Shown here: in pieces, positions 32,252 to 42,546 of the stretch
Layout of the letters: the number at the start of each line of letters is the position of its first letter
Numbering within the stretch: position 1 is the first letter of the stretch
Origin: Asterias amurensis
Taxonomy: Eukaryota > Echinodermata > Asteroidea > Forcipulatida > Asteriidae
Assembly (NCBI RefSeq): GCF_032118995.1
Contig: NC_092662.1
Span: 16,071,701 to 16,135,700 of the forward strand
Length of the DNA stretch: 64,000 nt
Reading direction: 5' to 3'
The notes under the pieces: model-generated
Database searches by the model: none
What the model saw: the letters and a program-made list of their open reading frames with translations, nothing else
What the model was told of the DNA's origin: nothing
Position numbers and translations under genes: made by a program

Positions 32252-32530
32252 TTAAAGACCTGGACACTATTGGTAATATTGTCAAATACCAGTCTTCTCA
32301 CTTGGTGTATCTCAACATTATGCATAAACTAACAAACCTGTGAAAAATGAGCTCAATTGGTCGTCGAAGTTGCAAGATAATAACGAAAGAAAAAAGCACC
32401 CTTGTCACACGAAGTTGTGTGCTTTTTAGATGGTTGATTTCGAGACCTCAAATTCTAAAGGTCTCGAAATCAAATTCGTGGAAAATTACTTCTTTCTCGA
32501 AAACTATGTCACTTTTCCCATCATCCACTG
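32252..32530. mobile_element. M1 MITE, right end deleted
   Basis: TTAAAGACCTGGACACTATT at the left. M1 homology runs to 'gaaaactatgtcactt' at about 32514, then a possible stub 'atccactgcct' replaces the normal right arm. Confidence 0.75.
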
Positions 32531-33990
32531 CCTCAATACACGCATGTCTGTGAAAAGGAAACTCTAATCAATATTGTTTGCAACAACAACTCAAGCTTAA
32601 AATAATCTATCTTTCTTTTTTTATAGTACAAAATATTATTTCCTTGCATTTCTGTTCAGCAGTGACAATGGTCAACCATACGAAAGACAGCACAACTTAT
32701 GTGTGATGACAAATAATCGTTTTGATCATTCGCTCGACCGGACCTATACTAAAATAGAAACATAGACCATGCCATCATTTTGTATAGCTGCTTGCACAAT
32801 AAGTAGCCAAGCACACATTGACAAAATGGTGCGCAGGCAAGAGATTGTCAACGGAGGTTTTCTTCACTTTTGTCATGTATGCCTCATCTCCCGCATGAAA
32901 ACGTTTTGCCTTTTTAGCTATTTTTAGCTGCGGCGAGATGATCAAGATGTTGCGTGTGCAGTGTGTTCAGAGGTCCAAACAGTCCTTGCCATTGATTTTC
33001 ATGACGTCATCAAGCCGCCATCTTTAGGGGGACTGATGCACGAGGAAACTTTTGCGGGCAACCAAACTGCAGCGCATGCCTACGCGACCAGCATTGTTCA
33101 AACAATGTTGATCCCAAAAACAAATAAATGAACATTATAGTGTGAATAAATTCGCTTCGTTGGGACTGGGTTGCCTGTAAATTGCCTCGTGAATAATGAA
33201 TGGAAACGCGCAGTTTTGTACGCACGGCGCATGCACAGGATTGGCCAATGAACAACCTCTTTTTGACCTCTAGGCGCGAGGGCGCCGTACTTAAATTACG
33301 CCATGTGCACGGTGACAATGCTGCAGACTGATGTTTAAGGAGTATTGATTTCGGTGATTATAGTTATTGATTATGATGTTTTCACGGTCACATTTGATTA
33401 GTTTATAGGAACCTTAATTTCCTCTCGTAAGCAGTATTTTGTTTCGAAGCCAACTATGTTGTGTATGTAAGGATAAACACCGTTGATGGCTTTTACCCTT
33501 GCATTACTACTCATTATGACTTGTGAGCGGGATGTCGACGCTTTGCACGGCACCCGCTAGGATGGACGCTGCTTGCGTATAAAACAAAATGACGCAAACG
33601 TACTTCGATTATAAGAAAGATCAACCATTCTTTAGAGCAATTATCTCTGGCAAATTAATTGTACTCCGAGAAATAACGAAAGAAGCTATATTACAATGTT
33701 AACACTGTGACAGTAAATGTACTTTAATTAAACTCAACTCAATTCAAACATTGTGACCAGTCGATGCTGAGGTCTATCGAGCAAACTGCCAATACGCAAA
33801 CTGCCAATACGCAACTATATAAATATAAATATAAATATAAATATAAAGTACATTATTCTTGAAAATAAAGCCACACAAAGGGTGCGTGCAGTTACTTAGA
33901 AATGTAATTCCTCACTAATGCAGACGCTCAACTCACACCGCCCGTTTAAAAGTCAATCAATTTAATCTGCTCAGCGTAAGTGTTCGCTTT
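32531..33990. other. Intergenic, no gene supported
   Basis: Between the SLC6 and GPCR genes. A short (ATAAAT)n run lies at 33814-33846. Short reading frames here resemble no family. Confidence 0.5.
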
Positions 33991-33994
33991 AAAT

Positions 33995-34350
33995 GGAGTG
34001 TATACCTTTGGCAAATACTCAAATAAATAACAACAAGAACTTACTTTGTATAGAGCACTGACGAAATTATAAAACACTGTTAGAAACGACAGCCTTTGAT
34101 TAGTAATTAGTCTATAGAGAAAGAGGCAATTTTGAATCTAAGAAAAGCTTCGGGCATGAAGCCTTTCCCGGGTATCTCACTGTCTTACACCGCACAATTC
34201 TTTACATGAAGAGTGTTTTTCCTGTCATTGTTTTCTTGCAACCAACTGAGCACAGTTCACAGGTTTGTTATTATATGCATAATGTTAGGATACACCGAGT
34301 GAGGGAGGATACTAGTCTTTGACAATTACCAAAACGATACCGTGCCTTTT
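33995..34350. mobile_element. Diverged M1-type MITE
   Basis: Interior phrases 'caaccaactgagcacagttcacaggtttgtta' and 'tctttgacaattaccaaaac' match M1; the ends are degraded. It abuts the GPCR stop codon, so it may supply part of its 3' UTR. Confidence 0.6.
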
Positions 34351-34351
34351 T

Positions 34352-35671
34352 CTAACAATGGAATATTTTTCGCAGGACATCTATGCAATCTTTTCGAAAG
34401 CGTCTATTTGCAATCCCATAGATTAAAGGGTTAACCACGTTGTTCATAAACAGTATGGGCTTGAGGTTGAAAACAGCATCGGCAGACACGGGAGGCGTAC
34501 CAGTTTGTCCAGCATCACCTCCGGTTAGCGCGGTCCCAGCGTAAACTCCTTGCGGCAGCCATGTCAGGATGAACACCACACTGGTAAGAAATAACATACG
34601 GGTGGTTTTCCGTTGCAGGGACTGACCGTTTCGATTGCCGTCGTTGCGGTTTGTTTCCACGGCGTCATTAGCACGTCGGCCCTGGTCTCCGTCCTCGGTG
34701 GATGCGGTCCAGGCTACGGTGGCATACTTGGCAGGTCTGGCAGGCCTATCTGGTGACTCCATAGGCCCATTTCCTTGGTGGACCGTAACTGGGTCCGGGA
34801 GGATGGCCGCCCCGGAATCAGACGCACTCGAACCCGCCACTGTTGAGAGGTTCATCACGGTCAGATCTGTGCCTCTTGTGGGGTACGCAGACGTCATTGT
34901 TGAGACTACACGCTCTCCAACTTGTCGCTGTCCTCTGTTTGAGCCACCAGGAGAAACGCGTGGTCGCACCTCCACCACGCCAACACCCACTCTAACATGT
35001 TGCCTGATTCGGTAGTACACTTTAGAGTAGCACACGATAATCAAAATGAACGAAGTTAGAAAAGTGATTACCTGAAACAAGGTTTTCAGAAAAACGACGA
35101 ACAACGGGCGATAGTCGGATGGAAGAGAAATCTCCACAACTAGAGGTACGTTTGTAATGATGGACAGCACAACGCATCCCACCGCTGCCACCAATGTCCT
35201 TTTGTGCGTCAGGAAACGTTTGTACGGGCGGCACACGCAGTCGTACCGGTCAAATGCTATGACACCAGTCACTGCAACTGTGGTACCAATCGCAATCTTG
35301 TCCGGTATCTCAAAGTACAAAATTGCCGGGGAGACCGTGCCCTGCGTCGCGGCAGCGTGGAGGAAAGCTAAGTTTCTGAAGCGGAACAGACAGACGAAGA
35401 GGTCAGATACTGCAAGCACCTTGACAAGGGTACTGGTAGTGGTCTTATTGGTGCTGTTGTTACCAGATTTGATAGAGTAGACGTGGAGGATGAGGCTGTT
35501 TCCAAGAACACCTAAGATGATTACAAACACGTAAAAAACAATCTGGAACACAATCCATGGGTCGGTGTTTTGGGTAGGACCGGGCTCGAATCCACCAGCA
35601 ACGGTCGTGGTATCTCGGGGATCAAACACCAATTCCTCGGTGATGTTCTCTGGAAATCTTGTGTCTCCCAT
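34352..35671 (-). CDS. Rhodopsin-class orphan G-protein-coupled receptor, intronless
   Basis: A 439-aa seven-pass plasma-membrane receptor in one exon, ATG at 35671. There is a short N-terminus with one sequon (NIT, residue 9). TM1 has GNSLIL, TM2 LAVSDL, TM3 ends in FDRYDCVCRPY (the G-protein-contacting DRY motif), TM6 has TWLPQ in place of CWxP, and TM7 has NPLIYG. A third intracellular loop of about 130 residues (roughly 225-355), rich in Pro, Gly and Arg, is long for the class. The C-tail is short and ends in Cys, a possible lipidation site. The Cys normally at the top of TM3 is absent and no Cys is visible in the second extracellular loop, so the usual disulfide seems missing. The general fold suggests an invertebrate orphan peptide- or amine-type receptor; no ligand can be assigned. 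Confidence 0.9.
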   Translation of the reverse strand: MGDTRFPENITEELVFDPRDTTTVAGGFEPGPTQNTDPWIVFQIVFYVFVIILGVLGNSLILHVYSIKSGNNSTNKTTTSTLVKVLAVSDLFVCLFRFRNLAFLHAAATQGTVSPAILYFEIPDKIAIGTTVAVTGVIAFDRYDCVCRPYKRFLTHKRTLVAAVGCVVLSIITNVPLVVEISLPSDYRPLFVVFLKTLFQVITFLTSFILIIVCYSKVYYRIRQHVRVGVGVVEVRPRVSPGGSNRGQRQVGERVVSTMTSAYPTRGTDLTVMNLSTVAGSSASDSGAAILPDPVTVHQGNGPMESPDRPARPAKYATVAWTASTEDGDQGRRANDAVETNRNDGNRNGQSLQRKTTRMLFLTSVVFILTWLPQGVYAGTALTGGDAGQTGTPPVSADAVFNLKPILFMNNVVNPLIYGIANRRFRKDCIDVLRKIFHC

Positions 35672-37320
35672 AACTGCCGGGTGTCTGACTGGCTTGTTGG
35701 CTATTGTTGGATAACGGTGCCTGCTGTATATTAAGTTGTCGATCTCTCGAGTCGACCATGCGAAGTGAAATACGCGGTTGAGTCCATGCTCTTAAATAGT
35801 TGCAGACAAGATAATCGGAGACTTTCCCGCCTAAAGTGAAAAAATCGCCATCCGCGGAGGTTAATACTCATTTGCAATGTAAAGTTGCGGAACAGTGGGC
35901 AAAAACACATCACGTCAGTCGCAGGTTTGATGAAATACTATGCATACATGCAGACTGTTGCCTTGTGACTTATCAGTTGTCTTGGTAACGCAAATGTTGA
36001 CGTGTTAAGGACTCAGGTGACTGAAACCGTTTGCAATTCTCAGATAGTGTACTCTAATCATAGTGCGGGCCGCCCTTGTCTTTCGGCTGATAAAAAGTCA
36101 GACTTCCCTACACACATCACGGGTCATTAACAAACCAATTTGTGGTTGTAAACAGCATTGCGTGTGACAAATTAAGGCAGTATTGGTGTTTTTGGTAATT
36201 GTCAAAGAAAATACTAGCTGTGACATTTTTTTCTTCTTCTTCATTTGTCTTTTCCTTTCTATAAAAAAAACTTTCATGGGTGACGTTTGTTGTTTCTTTC
36301 ATGATCATTTCCCAAAGTCGCCTGATGCGGGTCTTCTTTGGAGATTATCAATAATGTCAACACATTTTTTTTAATGATTTCTAATGAATTCAGACGAAAT
36401 AATTTCAGTACTTTTACACAGGGTTTAAAAGAGGATCTATAACTGTTTTTAATACTACTATTTCTGTTCTCTGTTTTTCTGGTTATGGAAGGACTCACTC
36501 TTAAAATGATTGGCAACACAAACTTTTGGCTTTGACTTTAAAAAAAAAATAAAAAAAAAAAAAAGTAAGAGAAGAATTACTTAGAAAAATCTTTTAGCAA
36601 CACCAATTCTATTGAGTGCACTAAGTGCTGACCTGAAAACTAGGCCGGGCACCTGTAATTCACCCCTAATGTCTTGTTAGTCATTAATGCCCCCACTGCG
36701 CCCAGGAGTGCGATAATGGTCAGAATGACTGATTATATAGTTCAGTGTTCAGTAAAGTAGGACTGCCACAGGGATGACATGATCTTTACACTTCCAGAGT
36801 TGAGAGTTGAGATGGGGTTTTCTTTTCAATAAGAAAATACTTTCATCTGGAACAACAACCGAAAGGCATTTTTTTTTAGGGTTTCGGATTAAAATGGCTT
36901 TGGATTGAAGAAGAATAAGACGACCACGCTACAGAAAAAAATATTTTGACTAAATGCAAAAGGTTTTTAAGAGCAGGTGTAAAGTTATGCAGTCTGTAGT
37001 CGTCATTGCTCAGAAACACAAGGCTGGAATTTTGGATGGAAAATCCATATGACCTTGGGGCTTTTGCAGCTTAAACTCTTTACTGTACCCAAAACACATC
37101 TTTACAAGTTTGAAAACAAAATAAGAAAACAAGTTTCTACTCAGTTGATTGTATAACCTTTTTTTATTATTTGAAAGCACTTAAAGAAGATTAATCTAAA
37201 TTTGTCTTGTCAAATTTACAAAAGATATTTATCGGGTTAAAAATCAACATTTTAAACATAATATGATGTCCGAGTCATAGATGTTAAATTTGCATTGGGG
37301 ATAAAGAACTTTATTTGGTT
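35672..37320. other. Upstream flank of GPCR, no gene supported
   Basis: Contains an A-rich run at 36539-36565 and a short M1-like fragment (ttggtaattgtcaaaga) at about 36173-36215. No exon recognised. Confidence 0.5.
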
Positions 37321-37324
37321 TTAC

Positions 37325-37700
37325 CCTTACACCCAAGTAATATGCCTACGATTGTTTTCCACAGAGCTCGGGAAAGTACCGAGTATACAGTGCTTACACG
37401 CATTTATAGTGTAAGGTTAAACCCAAATGATATTCTATATCCCCCAATGCTTATTTAACATCTACTAAATCGTTGCTGTAGCAACTGCTATAGGATTCCA
37501 CTGCCTCTAGCAACCGCTGGGCAAGCTTGGTTGAATTGTGGTAAGACATCTGCTCTAGCAACACAAAGGTCAGGGTTCGATTCCCATCAGACAGATTTGC
37601 CCATGATTTTTTTTACAGAGCTCGGGAAAGTACTGAGTAAACAGAGCTTACACACATCGGCGTGAGGGTAAAACCAGATAATATAATTTATATTACAATT
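37325..37700 (+). mobile_element. tRNA-derived SINE and an adjoining truncated relative
   Basis: At 37530-37690 an A-box-like 'ttgtggtaagacatctg' and B box 'gggttcgattccc' lead to 'acagagctcgggaaagtactgag' and 'acacacatcggcgtgagggta'. The same tail without the tRNA head occurs at 37325-37455 and at 52630-52750. Confidence 0.65.
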
Positions 37701-37861
37701 GAAGGTATTACAGTTGAAAACACAAGATATCAGGACTTCTCAGGGCATGCAATCCAGTGTGAATTTCAAGCCAAGAATGATTGGTTCAAAAACCTACCCC
37801 CTTTTATTCAAAACTTTCTTCACAGTGTAAATAAAATGTACAGCACAAACAAGTAAACAAC

Positions 37862-38055
37862 AGGGCCCTATTTCATAAAGCTGATAAGCACAAAATACTG
37901 CTTGAAAAATCTCGTTGCTAAGGTAAAATTGAGTCGGGCACCAGCCACAACAATGCAAGCTTAATGTAATTTCGGCTGGTAACCTGATTCTGCTAAGCAA
38001 TACCTTCTGTGCTAAGCAAGTTATTGTGCTTACAGGCTTTATGAAATTGTGCCAT
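37862..38055. mobile_element. GGGCCC-family MITE
   Basis: 'cagggccctatttcataaagctgataagcac' at the left and a diverged complement 'ggctttatgaaattgtgcc' at the right. Confidence 0.75.
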
Positions 38056-38225
38056 GATTGGATCTTCCATTTTTGATTTTCTCCAATTCGACTCATTGTA
38101 ACCAAATCGAGGCTGAAAGGAAAAAAAGTATGGATCCTTCTTTGTACAATGAATACCAGCATCCATAACTGTTATTGGATACAGGGAACTTGACCAAGAC
38201 GGTGGCAGCATGATCAAGGTCTGTT
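38045..38225. mobile_element. Foldback repeat, 'ccatcttg' family
   Basis: Inverted arms 'gatcttccatttttgattttctc' and 'ttgaccaagacggtggcagcatgatcaagg'. Related copies lie at 50294-50482 and 58905-59078. It ends 22 bp from the ANKRD45 stop. Confidence 0.55.
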
Positions 38226-38247
38226 CGTCAGTCTTTAAAAATTTGTC

Positions 38248-41223
38248 TCATCTTCTGTGTGGCTTTTCGGGTGCTGGATAAAGAAAAGAAAAAGGAAGGG
38301 AAAACAAATTTGGGTGTAAAAAAGTTTGTTTTTGTTGTTGAAAATTGTTGAGTGACTTCGTGGAAATAGAAACATAAGAAGTTGGTAGTTGATTTTCCCT
38401 TTCCCTTTTGGACTTTATCATTTGAAATGAAAATAACTTACGAGGTTCGGACATTTTGACGACGATGGGTTCAAGAATCTCGCGGAGGACCTGTTTCTGT
38501 TTGTTGAAGTCCGCCACCGTTAAATTCTCTCCTCCGTTATCAAGCCATTCCTGCTTCTCTGTGCATGCATTCAGGGCCGTCATCTGTAAGTTCATTTTTA
38601 TTGATTAGTTCTGGTTGTGAAGCCTAGGACTCTCAGAAAAGAAAACTAAATCCCTACACTAGCCAAGAACCCAAAAAAGAAAAGACAAAGAAGGCATTTT
38701 CAGTTTCTAGATGTAAGAGGAAGACCACAAATAATTATCTCAGGGAAAAACTGTGCAGTCCTTATAGTGCCCTCAGCGAAATTCCAGGGCTGGGTTGTAC
38801 CAAGATTCTGTTTGTTTTCTTACCCGTTCATCCTTGGTGAGTCTGCCCTGGACCTTTTGAACATCCTCCACATTCTCTTTAATCTCTCTTAAGACGGCAA
38901 GAAGGGCACGGCGGGCTTCTATTGTAACAATTACACAATGAAGATGGGTTTAAGGGAAGGTATACGTTTGGCGATCAGTCTTAAAGCCATTGGACACTTT
39001 CGGTAAACAGTATTGTCCAAAGGCCCACACTTTGTGAGTCACAACTGATATAAAAAATAACAAACCTGTGAAAATTTAGGCTCAATCGGTCATCGGAGTC
39101 GGGAGAAAATAACGGGAAAACCCACTCTTGTTTCCATGCGTTTCGCCGTGTCACGACATGTGTTTAAAATAAATCCGTAATTCTCGCTATCGAGAATTGA
39201 TATTGTTTTAATGTATTCTAAAAAAGTAAAGCATTTCATGGAACAACGGCGACGAAATCTCCTGCCACACCGGCACATTACTTCAAAGGTCACAGGTTCT
39301 AATCCTTCCTATGTCAATGTTTCTTTGTTCAACCCGAAATTGAGCAAAAATTTGCAGGAAACCGTTCACTTACCAGACCAGTTTAGGTACTGCGCACATT
39401 TTTCATGTTGATATCTCAATGCTGTCTCGTGAGGGCGCTCTCCATGGCTCGTCCTAACCTGAAGATTGGCACCGAACTGAATCAGTAGTTTTAAGCAGGC
39501 TAGTTTACCCCAGGCTGCAGCATGATGCAGAGCTGTGTACCCTTGTAGCAATAAACAAAAACAATTTATACAAATTTATTTGAATTTGACGCTACTAAGT
39601 CAGTGACAAAAGCTATTAAAACTGTGATATCATATTACAATCTTTACAATGAAGTATAATTCAATACAACTTTTGGCTACAAATAAATTTCAAATAAAAG
39701 TTTAATTATATGCAAATTTTCAAAGACCTGTAAACCAATTCTTTCAGCCATAAATAGTTACTCTGTTCATAATCTTGTTACATTGCTATGGTGTGTGTGG
39801 TGGGGGGGGGGGGGGGTCATGTTCAAGTCAACATTTTCAAAAAGTGCCTTCCGAAGCCAAAAAGCATCCTCACTGAGGCCAAAGGAAGCAAATCATTGGA
39901 TAATAGCTGTTCATTGTTCGTATTAACAACAGGTGCGTGTGTAGCGTTTTCGCGTTATGCAAGGCTATTGCAGGTTATTTTTCCTTTAAAGTTTTCTGCA
40001 GGATGTTTTTCACAACTGTGAGGTGGGGGGGGGATTGTCATTCCTTTTTATACCTCTCTCTGTTGAGGAGTCCCCATCAGCTCCTTTCTCGAGAAGTTCC
40101 TTCACCATATCCTCCCTGTCCAAGATGCAAGCCATGTCCAGCGCTGTGCGTCCTGTGCTTGGATTTCTCATATTGGAATCAGATCCCTGTAGTAGAAAAA
40201 ATATCAATAATCAACATCAATACAATTTTCGTTTGCAGGCTAGGCCTGATGTCTCGTTTTGAAAGGGCACAGGCACAAATGTTTTCTTTGGTAAAAAAGG
40301 CCAGTACACGCGTCTGGGAACACACTCTTCGTGGTTCTCAGACGCGTGTCCATATGATTTGTACACAAAGGACAAACATGTGCAGATAATTCTCCACATT
40401 TGCACATTTGTCCTGGGAAAAAAATCCGCGCACGGTCAGGGACAATCAGCACTTGTAGTGTAGTGGTAGTGGTAAAACGGAGTGGTTGGGGACTGAATTA
40501 CGGTAAGAATTTATTATTTTAAACATTTTTTGAGATTGCGGAGTGGATTTTCTGTCGCCCCCAGGGCCAATGAGAGTTCAAAGGACACATAGAGCCTAAT
40601 TTTGGCAAGAAAAAAAAGAGATTTGCGTTGACAAAGTTAAAACTTTATAAAAGAACCAGACAAAAAGCACACTCATTATTGTCGTGAGAGATGTACGAAA
40701 CGAAACGAAGAGAAACCGCATAAATAGTTCTAGGAGTAGATCGCGACGTTATCGCAACTAGACTATTTCTATTTTTTATTTAATATGCTAGCTAGGCTAG
40801 GGTCTTTAGCGAGCATGGTGAGCTAGCTGAGGAGGGTATAGGCCTAATTCATTTTGTCAAACGACCGTTCGTCTTCTTTATTTAATTAAATGTTTAATTA
40901 AGCATTACTTAATTTCAATTCCCTTAAATTAACCCAAATATCTGCAAAATGCTATGAGAAATAACCTTTTCAATGAGCAATTTTAGTATCTCCATATGGC
41001 CCTCGGTGCAAGCGATCTCGACCGGGGATCTGCCGCCATCGTCCCGGGAGTTCAACTGGCCCTCGACCCGCTCGTGGTACGGGTCGTCCTCCTTCGAAAA
41101 GCAATCTTGAAGACGGGCTGCGTCGCCTTTTGCGGCACACTGCAACACGATGTTGAGCCGTTTGCTGGATTTCTTCGGCTGAGAGGCAACCTCTGTTTCT
41201 GAATTTGAAGGTTCAACTGTCAT
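38248..41223 (-). CDS. ANKRD45: Ankyrin repeat domain protein 45 orthologue
   Basis: Six coding exons: 40966-41223, 40054-40186, 39374-39541, 38824-38918, 38442-38583, 38248-38273 (822 nt, 273 aa, close to vertebrate ANKRD45). ATG at 41223; all introns are GT-AG with phases 0,1,1,0,1. Ankyrin repeats cover roughly residues 28-150. The exon 3 segment GYTALHHAAAWGKLACLKLL parallels human GYTLLHCAAAWGRLETLKAL, and the C-terminal helical part keeps ACTEKQEWL and EPIVVKMSEP, matching the human ACRAKNEWL and TPIFTKMTTP regions (from memory). ANKRD45 is a small ankyrin protein linked to cilia and cell division in vertebrates; here it is named by sequence only. The intron 1 donor, GTTATT, is weak. 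It is divergent from KLHL20, about 1.3 kb away. Confidence 0.9.
38605..38795. repeat. Dispersed repeat, partner of 23448
   Basis: 'gttctggttgtgaagcc', 'agccaagaac' and 'agatgtaagaggaagacca' match the unit at 23448-23700. It lies in an ANKRD45 intron. Confidence 0.5.
38981..39250. mobile_element. M2 MITE, right end missing
   Basis: TTAAAGCCATTGGACACTTT at the left, with M2 sequence to 'aagcatttcatggaacaa'. A SINE fragment with B-box-like 'caggttctaatcc' follows at about 39255-39345. It lies in an ANKRD45 intron. Confidence 0.8.
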
Positions 41224-42546
41224 TTTTTGAGGAAAATGTTGGGTTTTCTATTAATTTTTTTTTCGTGATGTCAAAACCTGACATCGACAGCGTTCGGTTT
41301 CCAGGATGACTGACCTCTAACAACATTATTATTTTAATAACTTATTTATATCAATATTTTTATATTTTTATAAACATAATACAGTTATTATTTAATTTAG
41401 AACATGTAATTCATTTATTTTGTATGAAATAAAGAAACATATTATACATTTAATTAAATTTGTTGCCTGTTTTCACAAGAATTGCAGAAAGAATGTTTAC
41501 CTGACCAATTTTGAAGATTGGTGGCGCTATTTAATTTAAAGGTCAAAGATTCTGCTGAATTGACGCCATTTTCGCCCTTCAAACATGTCAAAGGAGATTT
41601 TATAACTCTTTTTGAGTGGAAAATTAAACAACAATTTCTGTGTGGCAAGTAACAGACTCCCTGAAAATTGTGTAAGTTAATTTGTTTTTCATGTTTGTAG
41701 TGAAAATTTGGGGGTTTCGTTGGTTAAAATTTAATTTCTTCACCGTTCCGCCGCGTTCGTTGCTGCGGATCGACAGGCAGCAAGTCACAAAAGTTGAATT
41801 TGCATTTTTCTTGGCTGTATTTTATGATTTATGATTTATGTTTTAAAATTAAGATAAGCAATTCTATTTTTATATTGGCGTCCACTACTACCAATTACTT
41901 AATGCGTGCTCTAGGGACATTGAAAACCCTCCAAAAATAAAGAGGTTTTTGTGCCTAAATGCCGCCCGCAAAATTCAATTTTTCATTCCATTTAAATTAA
42001 TCTTTATTTACATTGTCAATTTTGTGTATGGATTGAAGGAAGGAATACCCGATTGAAGTGGTGTGGCTGTGGGATGACTCATTTCATTAATTAGTCATTT
42101 TTTGTGTTTTTATTTTGTAACGATTTTTGGGGTCTGCCACCATCTTGTAACTTAATTTTACACAAGAAAAAGGAATAGCCTATCGCATCTGAAAATAAAT
42201 TAGAAACTTTTTATTCCATGACATATTAATGAATGGGTGGGCGGCAGGATATAGACATTTTTCCACCGTCTCTTTCAGAAAAGATATCCCTGTCCGACTA
42301 CAACTATATTTCACTGTTTCAAAGGTGGAAAGATGTTTCAATTCAGTGTGCTTTTGCCAAGCATCAACAAATGTGGGTGCAGAATGCCAGAAAAAATCCT
42401 CGGGAAAACCTGGCCATGGAACAGGAAGAATTTTACATGACAATAACTCACCTAAACTGGACTTTGTTTTTCAAGTTTAATGTAAGTTTTTGTTCATATG
42501 ATTTACTGCAGCATATAGGAGTCCTCTGCACAAATCATTCTTCAAA
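41224..42546. promoter_or_regulatory. Shared divergent promoter region of ANKRD45 and KLHL20
   Basis: 1,323 bp between the two ATGs, which point away from each other. AT-rich, with no mobile element recognised, unlike most gaps in this window. No TATA box or single core motif can be assigned. Both 5' UTRs must lie here. That it works as one bidirectional promoter is inference. Confidence 0.5.

Noticed and set aside
33010-33318. 102-aa minus-strand reading frame as a gene
   Set aside because: No domain, no homologue recognised, no splice or promoter evidence.
34635-35480. Plus-strand reading frames opposite the GPCR
   Set aside because: Antisense shadows of a GC-richer coding exon.
42229-42480. 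Upstream reading frame and donor-like GTAAG at 42481 as an extra KLHL20 exon
   Set aside because: The only acceptor before the ATG would leave an intron of about 33 bp, too short; the frame resembles nothing.
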